The notes under the pieces are model-generated. The model worked only from the letters and a program-made list of their open reading frames with translations. It was not told where the DNA came from and made no database searches. Position numbers and translations under genes: made by a program. A stretch of DNA of 64,000 nt from Montifringilla adamsi (taxonomy: Eukaryota > Chordata > Aves > Passeriformes > Passeridae), in contig JAGGNK010008670.1 in assembly GCA_017590115.1 (NCBI GenBank), positions 4,769,677 through 4,833,676 on the forward strand. Reading direction: 5' to 3'. Positions 38,370 through 50,700 of this stretch are shown in pieces; the stretch's first letter is position 1, and every line of letters begins with the position of its first letter.

Positions 38370-38600
38370 GAAAGATACCGTACATCAATCTGATAAAAAT
38401 GTTTAAATAACTGGTACTTTTTTGTGATTATGTTGGTTTTATAGCAGCATTATGGAAACACGACAGGGTAACTAAAATCTGATTACGTCTAAGTCCTTGC
38501 CCATTATGTGATTATTATGAACCATGACTTCTGCTGGCACATTATGAATTACATGGTCATAATACAAGGGATTTCCAATATAATTAACTGAGATTAGCAG
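38370..38600. other. Candidate conserved non-coding element
   Basis: AT-rich, non-repetitive sequence with retained CpGs (TACCGTAC, AACACGAC, TTACGTC) and several inverted TAAT/ATTA cores. It resembles vertebrate enhancer-type sequence, but conservation cannot be judged from one genome. Confidence 0.17.
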
Positions 38601-40175
38601 CACTGGAGAAATCTGGGAATAATGATACAACTTTGAACAATCAGTTTTACTGTAAGTGCTGCTGGCTCTGGCTTCCAGGAAACAGGAGGCTGGTGGCTGG
38701 AGCAGTGACCCACCTGCTGGGCTTTCCTACACCTCCTTTCTCTTCCCTCCCTTCTGTGAAATTAATTGCAACCTTGCCAGAGTGGTAGGTACTCTTTTAC
38801 TCCTTTCTTCTCATATTATACTGATAAAACTCCAGGCTGGATAAGAGATTTTGAATAAAGTCAAAGGTGTGTAGATCCCTCCTTTAGGGGGCTCAGCCTG
38901 GAACTGGAAAGGACTCTGCTTTTGAGAGCTCAGAAATAACTACTTATCAAAGAACAGAACTGCTTGAGACAGCTCAAGTTTGAGTACTTAGAGGCAGAAA
39001 GTCATGAAAATCACAGATTAGTTTCAAAGATCATTGCCAAAGTCATATTATTTCTTTAGTATCTCAGGCAACCAAGAAACCTTTTCCCACAAAACCCCAG
39101 CTTTTGGATTCTTGGCTGCTGAAGACAAAGCCATCTGAATCCAAAGGGGGCTGTTTGCTATGGGAAGCAAAAGGATTTACATCCAACAGCCATATTCTGG
39201 TTTTAGAGGAAGAAGGGAAACAGAGGGCATGATGGAAATACTGTAGGTGGAAAAAAAAAGGCTAAACTGGACTTTTGTTTAACCAAAGGATTAAACATTT
39301 GATGCACTGCTGTGTGGACAGCTGGGGCAGAGTGGGAACTTCCCTGACTATTGAGATATTGTTTGTCCCTGATAGAGCTGGGATTAAAAAAATAGACCAT
39401 TTATTTTCACTTTGTGTCCTTTTGATTTCCCCTATCATAAATACCGTAGGAACCTTAGAGAAAAAAAATTACCTGAGATTTTTTTTGGTTCAGCCCAGTG
39501 CCCCCCTCCTTCTGCTGTTTATGAACAGCTCTAAATTTTGGGATTTCTCACGCAATTGCATCTCAGGATTTTTATTGAACCCTGTGAATCCCAGGACGGT
39601 GCTCCTTGCTGACATGGATTTTGTTGCTTTGCATTCCCTTTGCTGGGGTGATTCTGCTGGTTTATCCCTGTTCCTCCAGGGCTGAGGGAACCTGGCCACT
39701 GCTGCTGCTCCTGCCTGGAGCAAGTGCTGCCTTCCCGGAGGGTCCTGTGGAGCTGCTCCTCAATGTGCTGCCAAGTACTGTCCTGAGGAGGATTTTTGGA
39801 ATGTTGACATGCTATTTGTGTGATACCAATCCTCACAAACTTCGCAAACCCAAGGGAACTGTCCACCTCATCAATTCAGACTGACTCTGTTTCCATTCCC
39901 GTTAGTTTTGACACAGAAATATGAAGTGGAGGTCTTGGGAATATCCACTTGCCAGTCTCTAATGTTGTTTCTTCTTTTTTCCTAGCTTGTTTTTCATTGT
40001 TTTCTGATTTCTGTTCAGGGTTTGCTCTGTCTGCAGCATTTCTTTTGTTGTCTTTCTTTCTATTTCCCTGCCTACTTCCATGACTGAAAGAAAAATAGGG
40101 ATAGGTGAGGGGATAATTGTGTGATTTAAGGTAATTTCAGCAGACTTTTTTCAGCGATGTGCTGAGCAATCACAA

Positions 40176-40197
40176 CCCCTATTGAGTTCAGTGGGGA
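40176..40197. repeat. Ancient repeat core remnant
   Basis: CCCCTATTGAGTTCAGTGGGG resembles the 'CCATTGACTTCAATGGG' core also seen at 3758 and 5415. The family is not assigned. Confidence 0.3.
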
Positions 40198-40892
40198 TGG
40201 AAAACCACGGGCCCTTCCCAGATAGTGCTGTGCACTTGTCAGAATAGAGCTCAAAGGAATCATATTTATAGCAAGCTATTTTGAATGGCAGCAGTAAAGC
40301 AGCTGGAGAAGGCTAATGTACTTGAATCTGGCAGCAATTTTACCTGTTTGTAAGACATTCAATCCGTTTTTAAAACAACCATAGCGCAGCCCAAAGATTG
40401 GAAGCTGCATTTTCCAGTCCTGGCTTCAGCACTGGGCAATTTAGGAAATTCTGATTTATCTTGACTGTGCAGCAGAGTAGGGAGACTCCAGGCAGCCCAG
40501 CCCCAGCTGAAGGTAAAAAACCCTTAAAACCTAGTTTTTCTGCTCTGTTTTGGTGTGCAGCTTTAGCTTTATATTAAGTGGTACTGGGATCTTTCACAGG
40601 GTGGTGAAGACAAAAGAATCCTATTCTAGCTGGAGACTCAAGGACAATCTCTTCAAACTTCAGGCCCAAAGCATGAGCAACGTGAAAAGAGGAGGGTGGG
40701 CAAACAAGCAAGGAGGATGAAGCTTCATAATTTGAAGCCATTAATTGAACAGTTCACTCCCACATGCAAATAGACTAAAACTTATAAAATTGTGAGATCT
40801 CATGACCAAACCCTCTTTTGGTTCTATTTTGGAGCCATCCAGGCAGAGCCATGACTGTGGCTCCAGTCCTGGCAGGGTGTGGCCTTTGAAGG

Positions 40893-40924
40893 CACTTCAA
40901 TAAATATCCACTTCAATAAATATC
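40893..40924 (+). repeat. Perfect 16-bp tandem duplication
   Basis: CACTTCAATAAATATC occurs twice head to tail with no mismatch, suggesting a recent slippage event. Confidence 0.95.
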
Positions 40925-42839
40925 AACTGAATATTCCTCTGAACTCCATCTAGCCTCAGTTCCAGCTCCTTGAGGCATCAAGGGGATGAGCCCTGCTGAT
41001 CTCAGAGCCATGTCAGGCCAACAGAGCTGCCACATGTGGGCCCTGCAGGATGAGCCTGTCCTGGAGGGGGCACAGGACTTTCACAGCCTCCTGGGTGGGC
41101 TCCTCACTGAGGGTCTGACAGAAGTTTGGAAAATGAGCCTGCAGCAGATAGAAGTTTGCAGGAGTTTTCCTCTGAGCACCCACATAGCACTGAGGAGCCT
41201 TTTGAGGAGAATTAGTGGACTTTCCTCCTTGCCAGAATGCTGCCAAAGGCAAAGCTCTGCATCTCATGGGGAGATTATACCACTGTGAATGGGAAACTGG
41301 CTGGACCAAACTGAAATAATTTACCATGGAATAAAAAAAAGAGAACAAACTGTGAAATGCAGACCAAGGATTCTTTGGTGACTTGCAGACATTTCTCTGA
41401 TGGACCAGAGAAGTGAACTTTGCTGTATCAAGTGGATTTACACTGTTCCTATTATATTTTTAGTTATTCAGCTGATCAGCAGGACTTTGGGCTGTTCAAT
41501 GGACACACATTGTATCAGGCAGCCTCACTTTAACCATCTCGATGAAAAAACCCAAACCCGTGTCCAGGGAAGAGCTTCTAGAAAATCAATATCTTTGTCA
41601 GTTAACTATTTTCCCAAAGCTTTTGTTAAAATGTCTGTTTTTTATTTTGGAAGTGTTTACTATAAAATACTTCTAATGAATCACTAGGCAGGGGAATATA
41701 TCTACTGACAATTTAGTGCCATAGTAGAAGGAAACTACTCTAAATTTGGGAGCTCTCAGGAATGATTTTCCTGATCTATGATAAGCAAATTCAGCTTTCT
41801 GCAAATCTGAGGGTTAATCTTTGCTAAGAGATGTATGAACCTGGCACCACCAACTACTACAGACAAGTGTTTTGTTGGGTCTATCACTGAGGAAATCTCA
41901 TCTCTCAAAATGAAGAGGATTACATGGAAAAAATATCTGTATGCAAAAGGAATATAACATAATTTGTCTTTTTAAATATTCTGGTTTTTTTTCTGTTAAT
42001 TTCCCAATCTATCTAACAAAACCTTCTTGGGGAGAGTGGCCTGCCTACTAGATAATGTAAACTTACTATGTGCATAATTTTATGAGCCCTATTACTTACA
42101 CTTTTTGTTCTGTATCTGGTTTGATTCTGCTTTCAACACCTTATCCTATTATCTCACATCAGATTAGGGAAGAACCTGCTGATAAATCACACTGGCATTT
42201 CAGCTGGCACCTAGTTGTTAAATTCTTTGCCAGTTCTTTGATGAGCCCTTTTTTCTTCTGAATTCAAACTTTGATTTCAACCAAAAAAGCTTCTGGCCTT
42301 GCAGATGTGAAGTAAAACCTTTCTAAATACCAAAGGCTGCAGTGCTTTCTTCCTGAATCTACATACAGCAAGGCAGAACCTTTCAGCATTGATTGGAGTG
42401 GAGTGACAGGAGAGAGGAGTTTCTTTCAGTACTTCCCAGAGGGGATTAAGCTGCTTTGAAACCGGACCATTCCATTGCTGTTACCAGCTCTTTGGGACAT
42501 GAATTCTGTGGGGCTGTGCTGCAGAAAAAGGTCTGTTTTGCCAACCTCGGTGGAAGCTGTCAGAGGACAACACAAGCTGCTGTTTCTGAGGGTCACACTT
42601 GCCTGTCACGGCTGAGTCTGTGGAGGAAGAAGTAAATGGAAGGAGGGATTCCCTCTGGAATCATACCCTGGCATGATTTGCAGGTCTGGGGAGGCTGGGA
42701 AACCAAAAGGGGACTTTGAGTACATTTCTTACTCTGAAACACGTTCCTTACCCCAACCATGTGGCAGTAGTCCAAGGAGAGCCATGATCCAAGTTGGAAC
42801 GCACCCCATAAAATGCCCTGCTAGAGCTCAGAGACAAAT

Positions 42840-43240
42840 CAGGCACTAGATCTGGAGAGAGCGGTAATTCTCCCTCCCCCAGCCCTGATCAGAACTGGCA
42901 GAGGTTGCTGTTGTTGCCACTGCTTTGGTTTGTTTTCCCTTCCCCTGCAGCAGGAGCTGCCTCGCTCGGGGTGGCCTGGCTGGGCCTCCTGGGCCGCCCC
43001 AGCCATCAGGGCCCCATCTGCGTTTTGTGCTCTGTGCTGTGGATGTTCAATGCTGCACGGCTCCTCGGGGATGGCATCACAGCATTTTTCACCCCCAGCA
43101 TGACTGTGTCTGCAGCACACGTGCATTTTGTGCAGAGATTTCCCATCTGCCTGTCACCCCCACAGCTGTGCTGCCCCATAGCCCAGCATGGCTAACTCCC
43201 CCTGCTCGAAGGTGTGTGACAGCTCCCACGCTGGTGTAGT
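42840..43240. other. GC-richer, CpG-containing patch
   Basis: G and C content rises over about 400 bp and CpG appears at several places (for example CTCGCTCGGGGTGG and GGGCCGCCCC). No TATA box, transcription start signal or first-exon structure is evident. Open frames of 74-104 codons overlap in both directions. Confidence 0.35.
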
Positions 43241-46019
43241 GCTTAGGCAAGGATGGGACTTCTCCAGGAAGTTAAAGGAGCTGAAGTCTTTCATGTAAAC
43301 CCCTTTCTCCCAAAAGGCTGTTTGAAATCACATCTGCCACAGTCCATTTCAGACCAACTGTTGGAACGGGCAAAACTGTGCCTGAAACTGGAGCAGGAGC
43401 AGGGAAATGGCACCACTGGTGCTCGTGTTGTCCCACTCCTCCAGTGTCCTCTAGGACAGAGAAATCCAGTGCTCTAACAAAACACATCCAAAGCCCCATA
43501 ACAGACAGGTCGTTAGCTGCCTTCCTCTGTAATAATTTAACTTATATTGAATTCCAGATATCCTGATCCATCTCTAAAGGTGAGGATGGTCCCGTTTTAT
43601 CACTTAAAAATGAAGGAAGATTTATCTGAATTAGATTTACAGTCAGACATTCTGAATGAGCATGTGCTCTGACAACAGCTATGCTGAGATCTGAACTGGA
43701 GATTTTTCCAGTCCATCTTTCAGCAGGATGACTTTTTAAGCACTTCCTTTACTGCTGAATACCACAAAGGCTCAGACAATCTATTGATGATGAAGGTCAG
43801 CACCTCCTTAGCAGCCCATAAAGTGAGTCTCTCACAATCAGGTTTCAGACTTTTTAAGATTCTAGCCATTTCTTTAGGCAATGAAGCAACCTACTTCTTT
43901 TATCTTGCTATTTTTATTGTTTGAAAGCCTGAGTCACATCTGATCTTTTTTATTTTTAGTTTTCTTTTGGGGAAAAAAAATCCAACCCTTAATGTATCTT
44001 TTTTTTGTTCAGTAGTCTTGTTTCTTTGTGATAGACATAAGTAATGGCTCATTCACTGCAAATTCAGGACTCCTTACATTTTTCTTGCTGTGATAAGGGC
44101 ACACTTGCCATTATTACAGCTGAATTGTCCACACTGCTGCAGTAAAGGTTTTGTCAGCACTTCCACTCTAAACACTATTTTTACTCACTGTATTTAACTG
44201 GTTTATAAAAAAAGCTCCCCAATAAATTTGGCTCTGGTCTGAAATTTGGCAAGGTTAATCGTGGTCTTTTCGTAGTAGTTTGCAGGGTTTTATCCATATT
44301 ACCCTAACTGCTATTTGAGGCTGAAACTTCTGTATCAATTGTTTGTGTGGTGCTGAGCAGAAAAAGCACTAAACTCATTAGGCCATAAACATAAGAGAAA
44401 TATTAAACTGTGTTAATAATTACTGTTCACAGCTACTAGATAGTTCACTAGGCACCCATGCAAAGACAGTAAGCTTAGGGTCAGGGTTAAACTTAGGTTT
44501 AATATTCAAATTAAGACAACTCCAAATCTGTCTGTTGCTCACAATAGCTTGTGGTAGTTAACTAAAGTGGAGGGTAAATATGACAGAACCAGAATGTAAG
44601 AAGCAAATCCTGAGTAAAATACCTATGGTTGCTTTAAGGATAACATGAAAAATGAAGTGGGAAATACAATTGAAATAATGGAGAGAACTTTCCACCAGAA
44701 GTGTTAATAATGTGGCTGTCATTGGCTTTTGCACAGTGCTCCAGTGCAGAAGGGAAAGGGCAGCATGAAGATCATGTAATGTGTGCAGGAATCCAGGGTG
44801 CCCCTATGAAATACTTGAGCATTGTTTAGGCAAAAAAGGAAAATAGATAAATCCCTCTCCCTGCCAGCATTGGATCATCTGGAATAGTAATGGATTTGTT
44901 TTCTTCCTCTGAATTTTTCCCCTTTTCCCTCTCTATGTTTTATCTGGCTTATCATTCCTTGAAGGAAGGATGCAGCCAGCCATGGTCCTGCAGGGCTGCC
45001 CCTGATTTAGAAAAAGTGATTTAAGAGTCTGCTTCTTCCAGCTGGTCAGTACTGCCCTTCTCTTCCAGTGCTGCAGCTCCTGGTGCATTTCTGTGCTAAT
45101 TAAAACATCAGGGTAAACAGATTCGCTAAAGTACCTGGGATCCCAGTTAATCCATTTCATTTGGCACTGAAGCAGGCTGGATGAAATATATACTGACCCA
45201 GGATGTCAGCCATGGGAGAGTGGAGAAAGGAAAAACCAGAAGGAGAAGCAAAAGGAAACTTCTGCTCCTTCTGTCTCCTCTGACCAAAACCCATCACCTG
45301 CATTTCTTTGGTCTGCTGGCTTAGACAAGGCTGCTTGTTTGGGCACATGGCTGCCAATCTTTAACCAGCACTAAGACAATTTTTTTAAGCTTTAAGGAAG
45401 TTGAAACCAGGACAGGCAGCAGCTTTAGAAGTTCTAGTACTCACTGAAATGGGTGAGCCAATCTCACAAAATGGCTAAATAAAGCTCTTAATATTTTCAA
45501 TTTCCTTGGAGCCTCTTCCCCTCCATGTATTCTTTAAAGTGTTATTTTAAAACTTCTGCTGTGATGCTCAGTAATAAAAACTGCCAACAATTTAACACAA
45601 AATTAGGCACCTCAATTAACTATTTATTGCTGTAGAGATGCACAAGGATCTTACTAACAAGTTGTTTGAATAAAATTAGAGCTGTAAAAGGACAGTAGGC
45701 TAACAACTGCAATTATAATTCAAACCCAAGAGGAACCAATCTCCCCAGCAGCACGTCTCAGGACAGTGAGGCAAAGCAAACACAAAAAACAACATCAGTG
45801 ATCACAACCTGGAGGAAGGGAAAGGAAGATTCAGTGTGTAGTGAGGGCTCAGGATACGTGGTTGGTAACTGGTGTGACTAGGGAAAAATAAAGAGAGGAA
45901 AATTGAAGATGTTTTCTGCGTATGTTTTTCAGGCTCTGTGTAACTGTTTTCCTTACACTCCCTCCTAGGGATACACTTCCTGTAAAAGTGTGGGAGAAAA
46001 ATGCCGAGAGACAAAAGAG

Positions 46020-46231
46020 ACAGCAGGGAGAGCATTCCAGCTCGGTGTAGTGATGTCATCCCATTAGCACAAACCCCGCATTGTCAATTAGGGAAAAAAG
46101 GTCAGCGCTGCCTCTGACGGGATGTGAAGCCCGGCCAGCCCTCCCCGCCAGGATCCAGAGGGAGCAGAGCAGTTCAGTTCCATGGCTAAAGGACCACGGA
46201 GAGGAAAGAGGGAGAGAAAAATAGAAATTTT
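46020..46231. promoter_or_regulatory. CpG cluster with CRE-like site, possible regulatory patch
   Basis: About eight CpGs occur within 200 bp of otherwise CpG-poor sequence. A CRE/ATF-like octamer TGATGTCA lies at 46051-46058. A purine-only tract (GGAGAGGAAAGAGGGAGAGA and onward) follows at about 46197-46231. This could be a weak promoter or enhancer, for example of a non-coding RNA, but no exon or donor site is visible beside it. Confidence 0.2.
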
Positions 46232-46312
46232 AAAACGGGAAAGGATTTTACAGTAGGCTCCTGAAAAGTGGAGTTGTGAGAACAAGTAATTGGTCTGTGC
46301 GAGGAACAAGGA

Positions 46313-46330
46313 TGTGTGTGTGTGTGTGTG
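46313..46330 (+). repeat. (TG)9 microsatellite
   Basis: Nine uninterrupted TG dinucleotides. Confidence 0.95.
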
Positions 46331-47422
46331 CCTAAGGTATAAACAGAGCTGTGGGCTTAGGGTAATCCCTAAATGAAAAGGAATACAAAGATTGGTCCTA
46401 CCACTGAGACTCGGTGCTGAAAAAGCCTGAGATTTTTTCTATATTATTTTTTTTTGGTACTGCAATATTTCCTAATTCTGTTGGGAAGACAAGAAAGCAA
46501 TTTTTGAAGAGATTACAAAGCAAACGTCCAAGTGTCCTACTTGCTCTCATTCTGAAGGAGATGAAGAACTATTGATTTTCTGAAAGATTGCTTTGAAATG
46601 GTGGGAGCTGAGTACTTGTAAAGAAGGAGTGCAGAGGGGCAGAGTTTGGTTTAGGAGGGTTGCTGCAGACTGTGCTGTGGGCTTGATTAGGTCTGCCCAC
46701 ATGCTATTAAGAAGTCTGAATCTCAGAACTGCTCTGGGCAGCCCTGCCTCCAGGATGAGGCAGGAATTCAATGAGAACTCACAGTGCAGAGGGATCTTTT
46801 CACTTCACAAAATACTCACATCCCTATGGGAGCCAGCCCTAGGAAAGCCCAAACCTAAAGGAGGTGTTTTCACACCTGTGTGGCTTCCAACCCCTTGTGC
46901 AGTGCACCAAACACATCAGCTGACACATCTGTGGCCAAGAAGGTGCCTCACACCTTGCATGGCTTGCACATGACTCAGACACAGAGCCAGAGAGCTGGGC
47001 TGGGTACAGATCCTTTTCCTGCTCCAGGACCTGACAAGAGCTTGATCAACCCCTGGTCAACCCCAGCCCCAGCTGCTGCTCACCACCCCAGGAGGGGTGT
47101 CCCCTGACTGTCCTCTCAGCTTTGCTCATTAACCCTCATTAATTGAGTAGTGTGAAAACCCTCATTAATGGAGGTGTGTGAGGTTAGAGCTGCCATTTCA
47201 ACTCTTTCTACTCACCAAATGCAAACCACCACCACTAGATCTTGTGAGGTTTTGTATGGTAAAATGTTAGCTGCAACACCCAAGCTCCTAACTAGGGCTG
47301 CCCCATCAGAACAAAGGCAATTTTGGTGGAGGTACTTCCTTCTGGTTACACTTTGGATGATGCTGGGGTGTACAGAAACTTGGCAAATCAATAAAAATAC
47401 AAACTAAAATGAAATCAGAACA

Positions 47423-47703
47423 TGTACAAGGGCATGTAGTGATAGGACAAGGGGGAATGACTCAAACTGAAAGAGAGTAGGTTTAGATTAGATATTAGGA
47501 AAAAAAAATATCTGTACTGTGAGGGTGGTGAGACCCTGGAAGAGGCTTCTCAGAGAAGTTGTGGGTGCCCCATCCGTAGAAGTCTTTATGGCCAAGCTGG
47601 ATGGAGCAACCTGGTCTAGTGGAAGGTGCCCCTGCTCATCCCATGGCAGGAGGGCTGGAACCAGATGAGTTTTAAGGTCCCTTCCAAGCCAGGCCATTCC
47701 TTG
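47423..47703 (+). mobile_element. CR1 LINE 3' fragment (plus strand)
   Basis: The segment reads TGTACAAGGGCATGTAGTGA, then ATAGGACAAGGGGGAATGAC, CTGAAAGAGAGTAGG, 'TTAGATTAGATATTAGG', CTGTGAGGGTGGTGAGACCC and CAACCTGGTCTAGTGGAAGG. It closes with AGATGAGTTTTAAGGTCCCT and TCCAAGCCAGGCCATTCC. This follows the avian CR1 type whose 3' end contains 'GGACAAGGGG' and 'GGTCTAGTGGAAGG' closely. It is 5'-truncated and non-coding. It belongs to a different subfamily from the copies at 12690 and 54171, and the 3' tail repeat is eroded. Confidence 0.93.
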
Positions 47704-50700
47704 TTTTTGTCATAAATCTAGTATCTTCCTTTGTGTGCCTAATTCTTTTCTCTGGCAATAACAAAACCCACAAAAACTCCCCAAATCAAAGTCAATCAAA
47801 AGCAGTAACAGGGAGAAAAGGAAGGCATGAGAGTGGGAAGAAGAAAAGGAAGCCAGCAAGTAGGGCACTGTGAAACTAAAGGAAGGTAAAAAAAGGCCAT
47901 CGTATCAAGATACAAAGTGAATTTTAGTGGGCAAAGGGTTTGTCTTCCTTCTGAGTGCCCTTGATATTGCTCCACTGCCCCAAAGGAGGAATATCCCTGG
48001 ATAGATGTCATCAATGGCATTTCTATTTCTCATCTTTTATTGTTGCGGCCTTTATTTCTTTGGTGCTGTTGTTCTTTATGACTGTTCTATCTGATTTCCA
48101 ATGTAAGAGCAATAAATGGAAGAAAAAGTGTAAAAAGCTAGCAGGGTAAAATGCAGGGTGAGGGAAAAAGGGAGCAGAATGGGTGCTGGCAGGTCCCTAC
48201 TGCTCTTGTCTTAATAAGGATGTTCATGCAGAAGGGATCCATGGAAAACACAGCCTAACTGAGAAATCAGAAACCTCACAGAGCTAGTCCAGATCCTCCC
48301 ATGGTATAAATTGACATTGATCTGTCCCAAAAAATTTAGCAAGTCCAAAAAAGATGAAAACAAATGAACTTTTTGTCTACAAAGGAGTTGCTATGATCAG
48401 AAATTTATCTTTGCCAAGAGGACCATGCCAAAAACCATACCTTTATCCCCCAGCAAACAAGACTAAGTTCTCTTTCAAGTTAGCTACTGAATTTATGTAA
48501 CCTCAGCAGCACAATTTGTCTTGAAGCTTCTACTCAGATGACCCTTAAAAGCAGTAGTGAAATCCTTCTGCTTGGGTTATGGAGCTAATAAAGACTCTGA
48601 GAACTGGTGGGAGGGCACTGAAGCATTCATGCATATGAAATTCCATGCACAACTATAACCTGGGAATTCTCTGATGCCATGGAAAGAAATGCATAACTCC
48701 TTGTGCTTAATTCTCTTGAATCTTCAGAACTGTTTCTCATCTTCTGTATCTCTACAGTGAGAGATGGTTAACCAGGATGTTTATTAAAAACACCAAACAA
48801 AACAAGGTGGATGTGTTTGTTTCCAAACAAAGAAGGCTTTTTTGTCACCTTCAACAAGTTGTCTTAACAATTACTGCTCCCTGAAGGTAGAGGCTCACCT
48901 GAAACCTAGAGCTGGGTTTATTACGTGTGTTATATAAACAGCAATGAAAACTGTAGGATGCAAGCGAGGGAGAAACTTTTCTGGTGGCAATAAAATCTGT
49001 TGAAATAGCCAAAGCATCATCATCAGGGACTAATCTGGCTTGGAGCCTGCTTGATTAAAAATGAGAGACAATAATTTTCTTATGGCTCCGTAATTCAATT
49101 GAATAACTTGGTTTGTTATCTAATACTACTTTGTCATACAGAATGATCTGTATGTTGAAAGCCCTGTTCAGGCATAAACTAATTAATTTTCATGGCAGGA
49201 CCAGTCCTGTGAAGTGCTGTGCTTCCACAACGTAAGAGGAATTGAGGAAGTGCAATAACTCACAGGGTGAGGCTGAATTTCGCATTAGATATGTAATTAA
49301 ATCTGATGAGTCCCACTGGGGGGCAGAGATGGTAAGCAGAGATATTAAATGAGTTAGCCATGGCTGTGCATCCGTCCCTCTTTGGCTCCTGACTCACAGC
49401 ACAGTGGTGGCAGCTACCACTGACCCATCCTCTGGACCCTTCTTCATTCCACCACATCTGCCTGCTATTAATGGCACAGCTCCCAGGGCTCTCAGCTTAG
49501 ACTCACTATTCCTGCAGTAATGTTGCACAGAATGAGCAAATTTCAGGGGTCAGAATGTATGATAAAACATTTGGAAAGTTCAACTATGTACTTCTTTACT
49601 TCACTAGCTACTTTAGCAGGTACTCAAGTTGTGCTTATTCCGTTTCTCACAGTGTAAAATACTGAATTTAAACATTCACAGGCAGAAAAAGCCTATGAGG
49701 TAGCAAAAAGAAAAAGGTGGAAAGATAAAATACCTACATGACACCAGGTAAAGCACATGCCAGTAATTTGGGGATTATATTAATTAAAGAGATATTTTAA
49801 TACTTTCCAAAGTCATCATTACAAACCTAGAAAATGTAGAGTTAGGGTTTCAGGATTTTTTTTAACCTGTGTAATACAACTCTGCATTCTACCCTAATTG
49901 CTTTGTAATTTGACATGCAAGGGTTTAATATGGCAGCTGAGGCAAATCCAGTAACAACTGGGAGCTAAAGCAAAGAAAAGAGCTCCTGACAGGCAGAGCT
50001 TCAATTCAGCAACTCTGTACAGGCAATAGAGCTGTAACATAAAAGTTAGCAGGAAAGAAAAGGTGCTGAAAAAGGCCTGGCTAAAATAGCTCAGATTAAT
50101 ATTCAAGGCAGTTCTTTGACAGCTTTTAGTTTCTTAATATGGCTTTTGCTTTTAATTTCTTCTTTTTAGCTTGGTGTCTTCATTTTCCAGTGTAATCCCT
50201 GTGAATGTTTATTACCTCTGCTGCATTTTTTTTTGGTCAATATGGGTTTCAACCTTGAAGTGCTGCAAGAACAGTAGGGAAGTTTTTCTTCCCTTGATAA
50301 GCAGAAAGGTACAAATTTCTCATTCAGTGTGTATGAGCTGGTCTTTGCCATGGCTTTATGGAATGGCACAAATCTGTAAGAGCAGTGACAGCCAAGGGGA
50401 ATCCAGTGATGGTTGTGAGACACTGAATAAAAAAAAACAAAACAAAAGAAAATCAGGTCCAAAAGTTGATCCTAACATGTTTTTGTTGATTTTATTAAAT
50501 GTGTGGTTGGTTCTTGCTTTTATTTCCGAAAAATTACACTGGGACTGGAGCCAGTGCTGTCACAGACTGATGCTGATTGTGTGTAGCCCATGCTTTTGTA
50601 ACCTTTAAGTTACACTACTCTAATGTTTTATTTTATGACCTTCCTGAGAAAATTCTGCAAAGCTCCAATGGATGCAAGGCACTGCACTCTGAATACTAAC

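Larger units (their letters stand above)
37437..47422. other. Non-coding sequence with GC-richer patches
   Basis: This 10 kb holds a 42-T run at 37939-37980, a possible conserved element at 38370-38600, a perfect 16-bp tandem repeat at 40893-40924, a repeat remnant at 40176, GC-richer patches at 42840-43240 and 46020-46220, and a short (TG)9 run. No gene is supported. Open frames around 39500-39900 and 40990-41350 overlap in opposite directions and are taken as chance. Confidence 0.5.

Noticed and set aside
44475..44489. Telomere-like TTAGGGTCAGGGTTA
   Set aside because: Only about two degenerate units, too short for an interstitial telomeric repeat.
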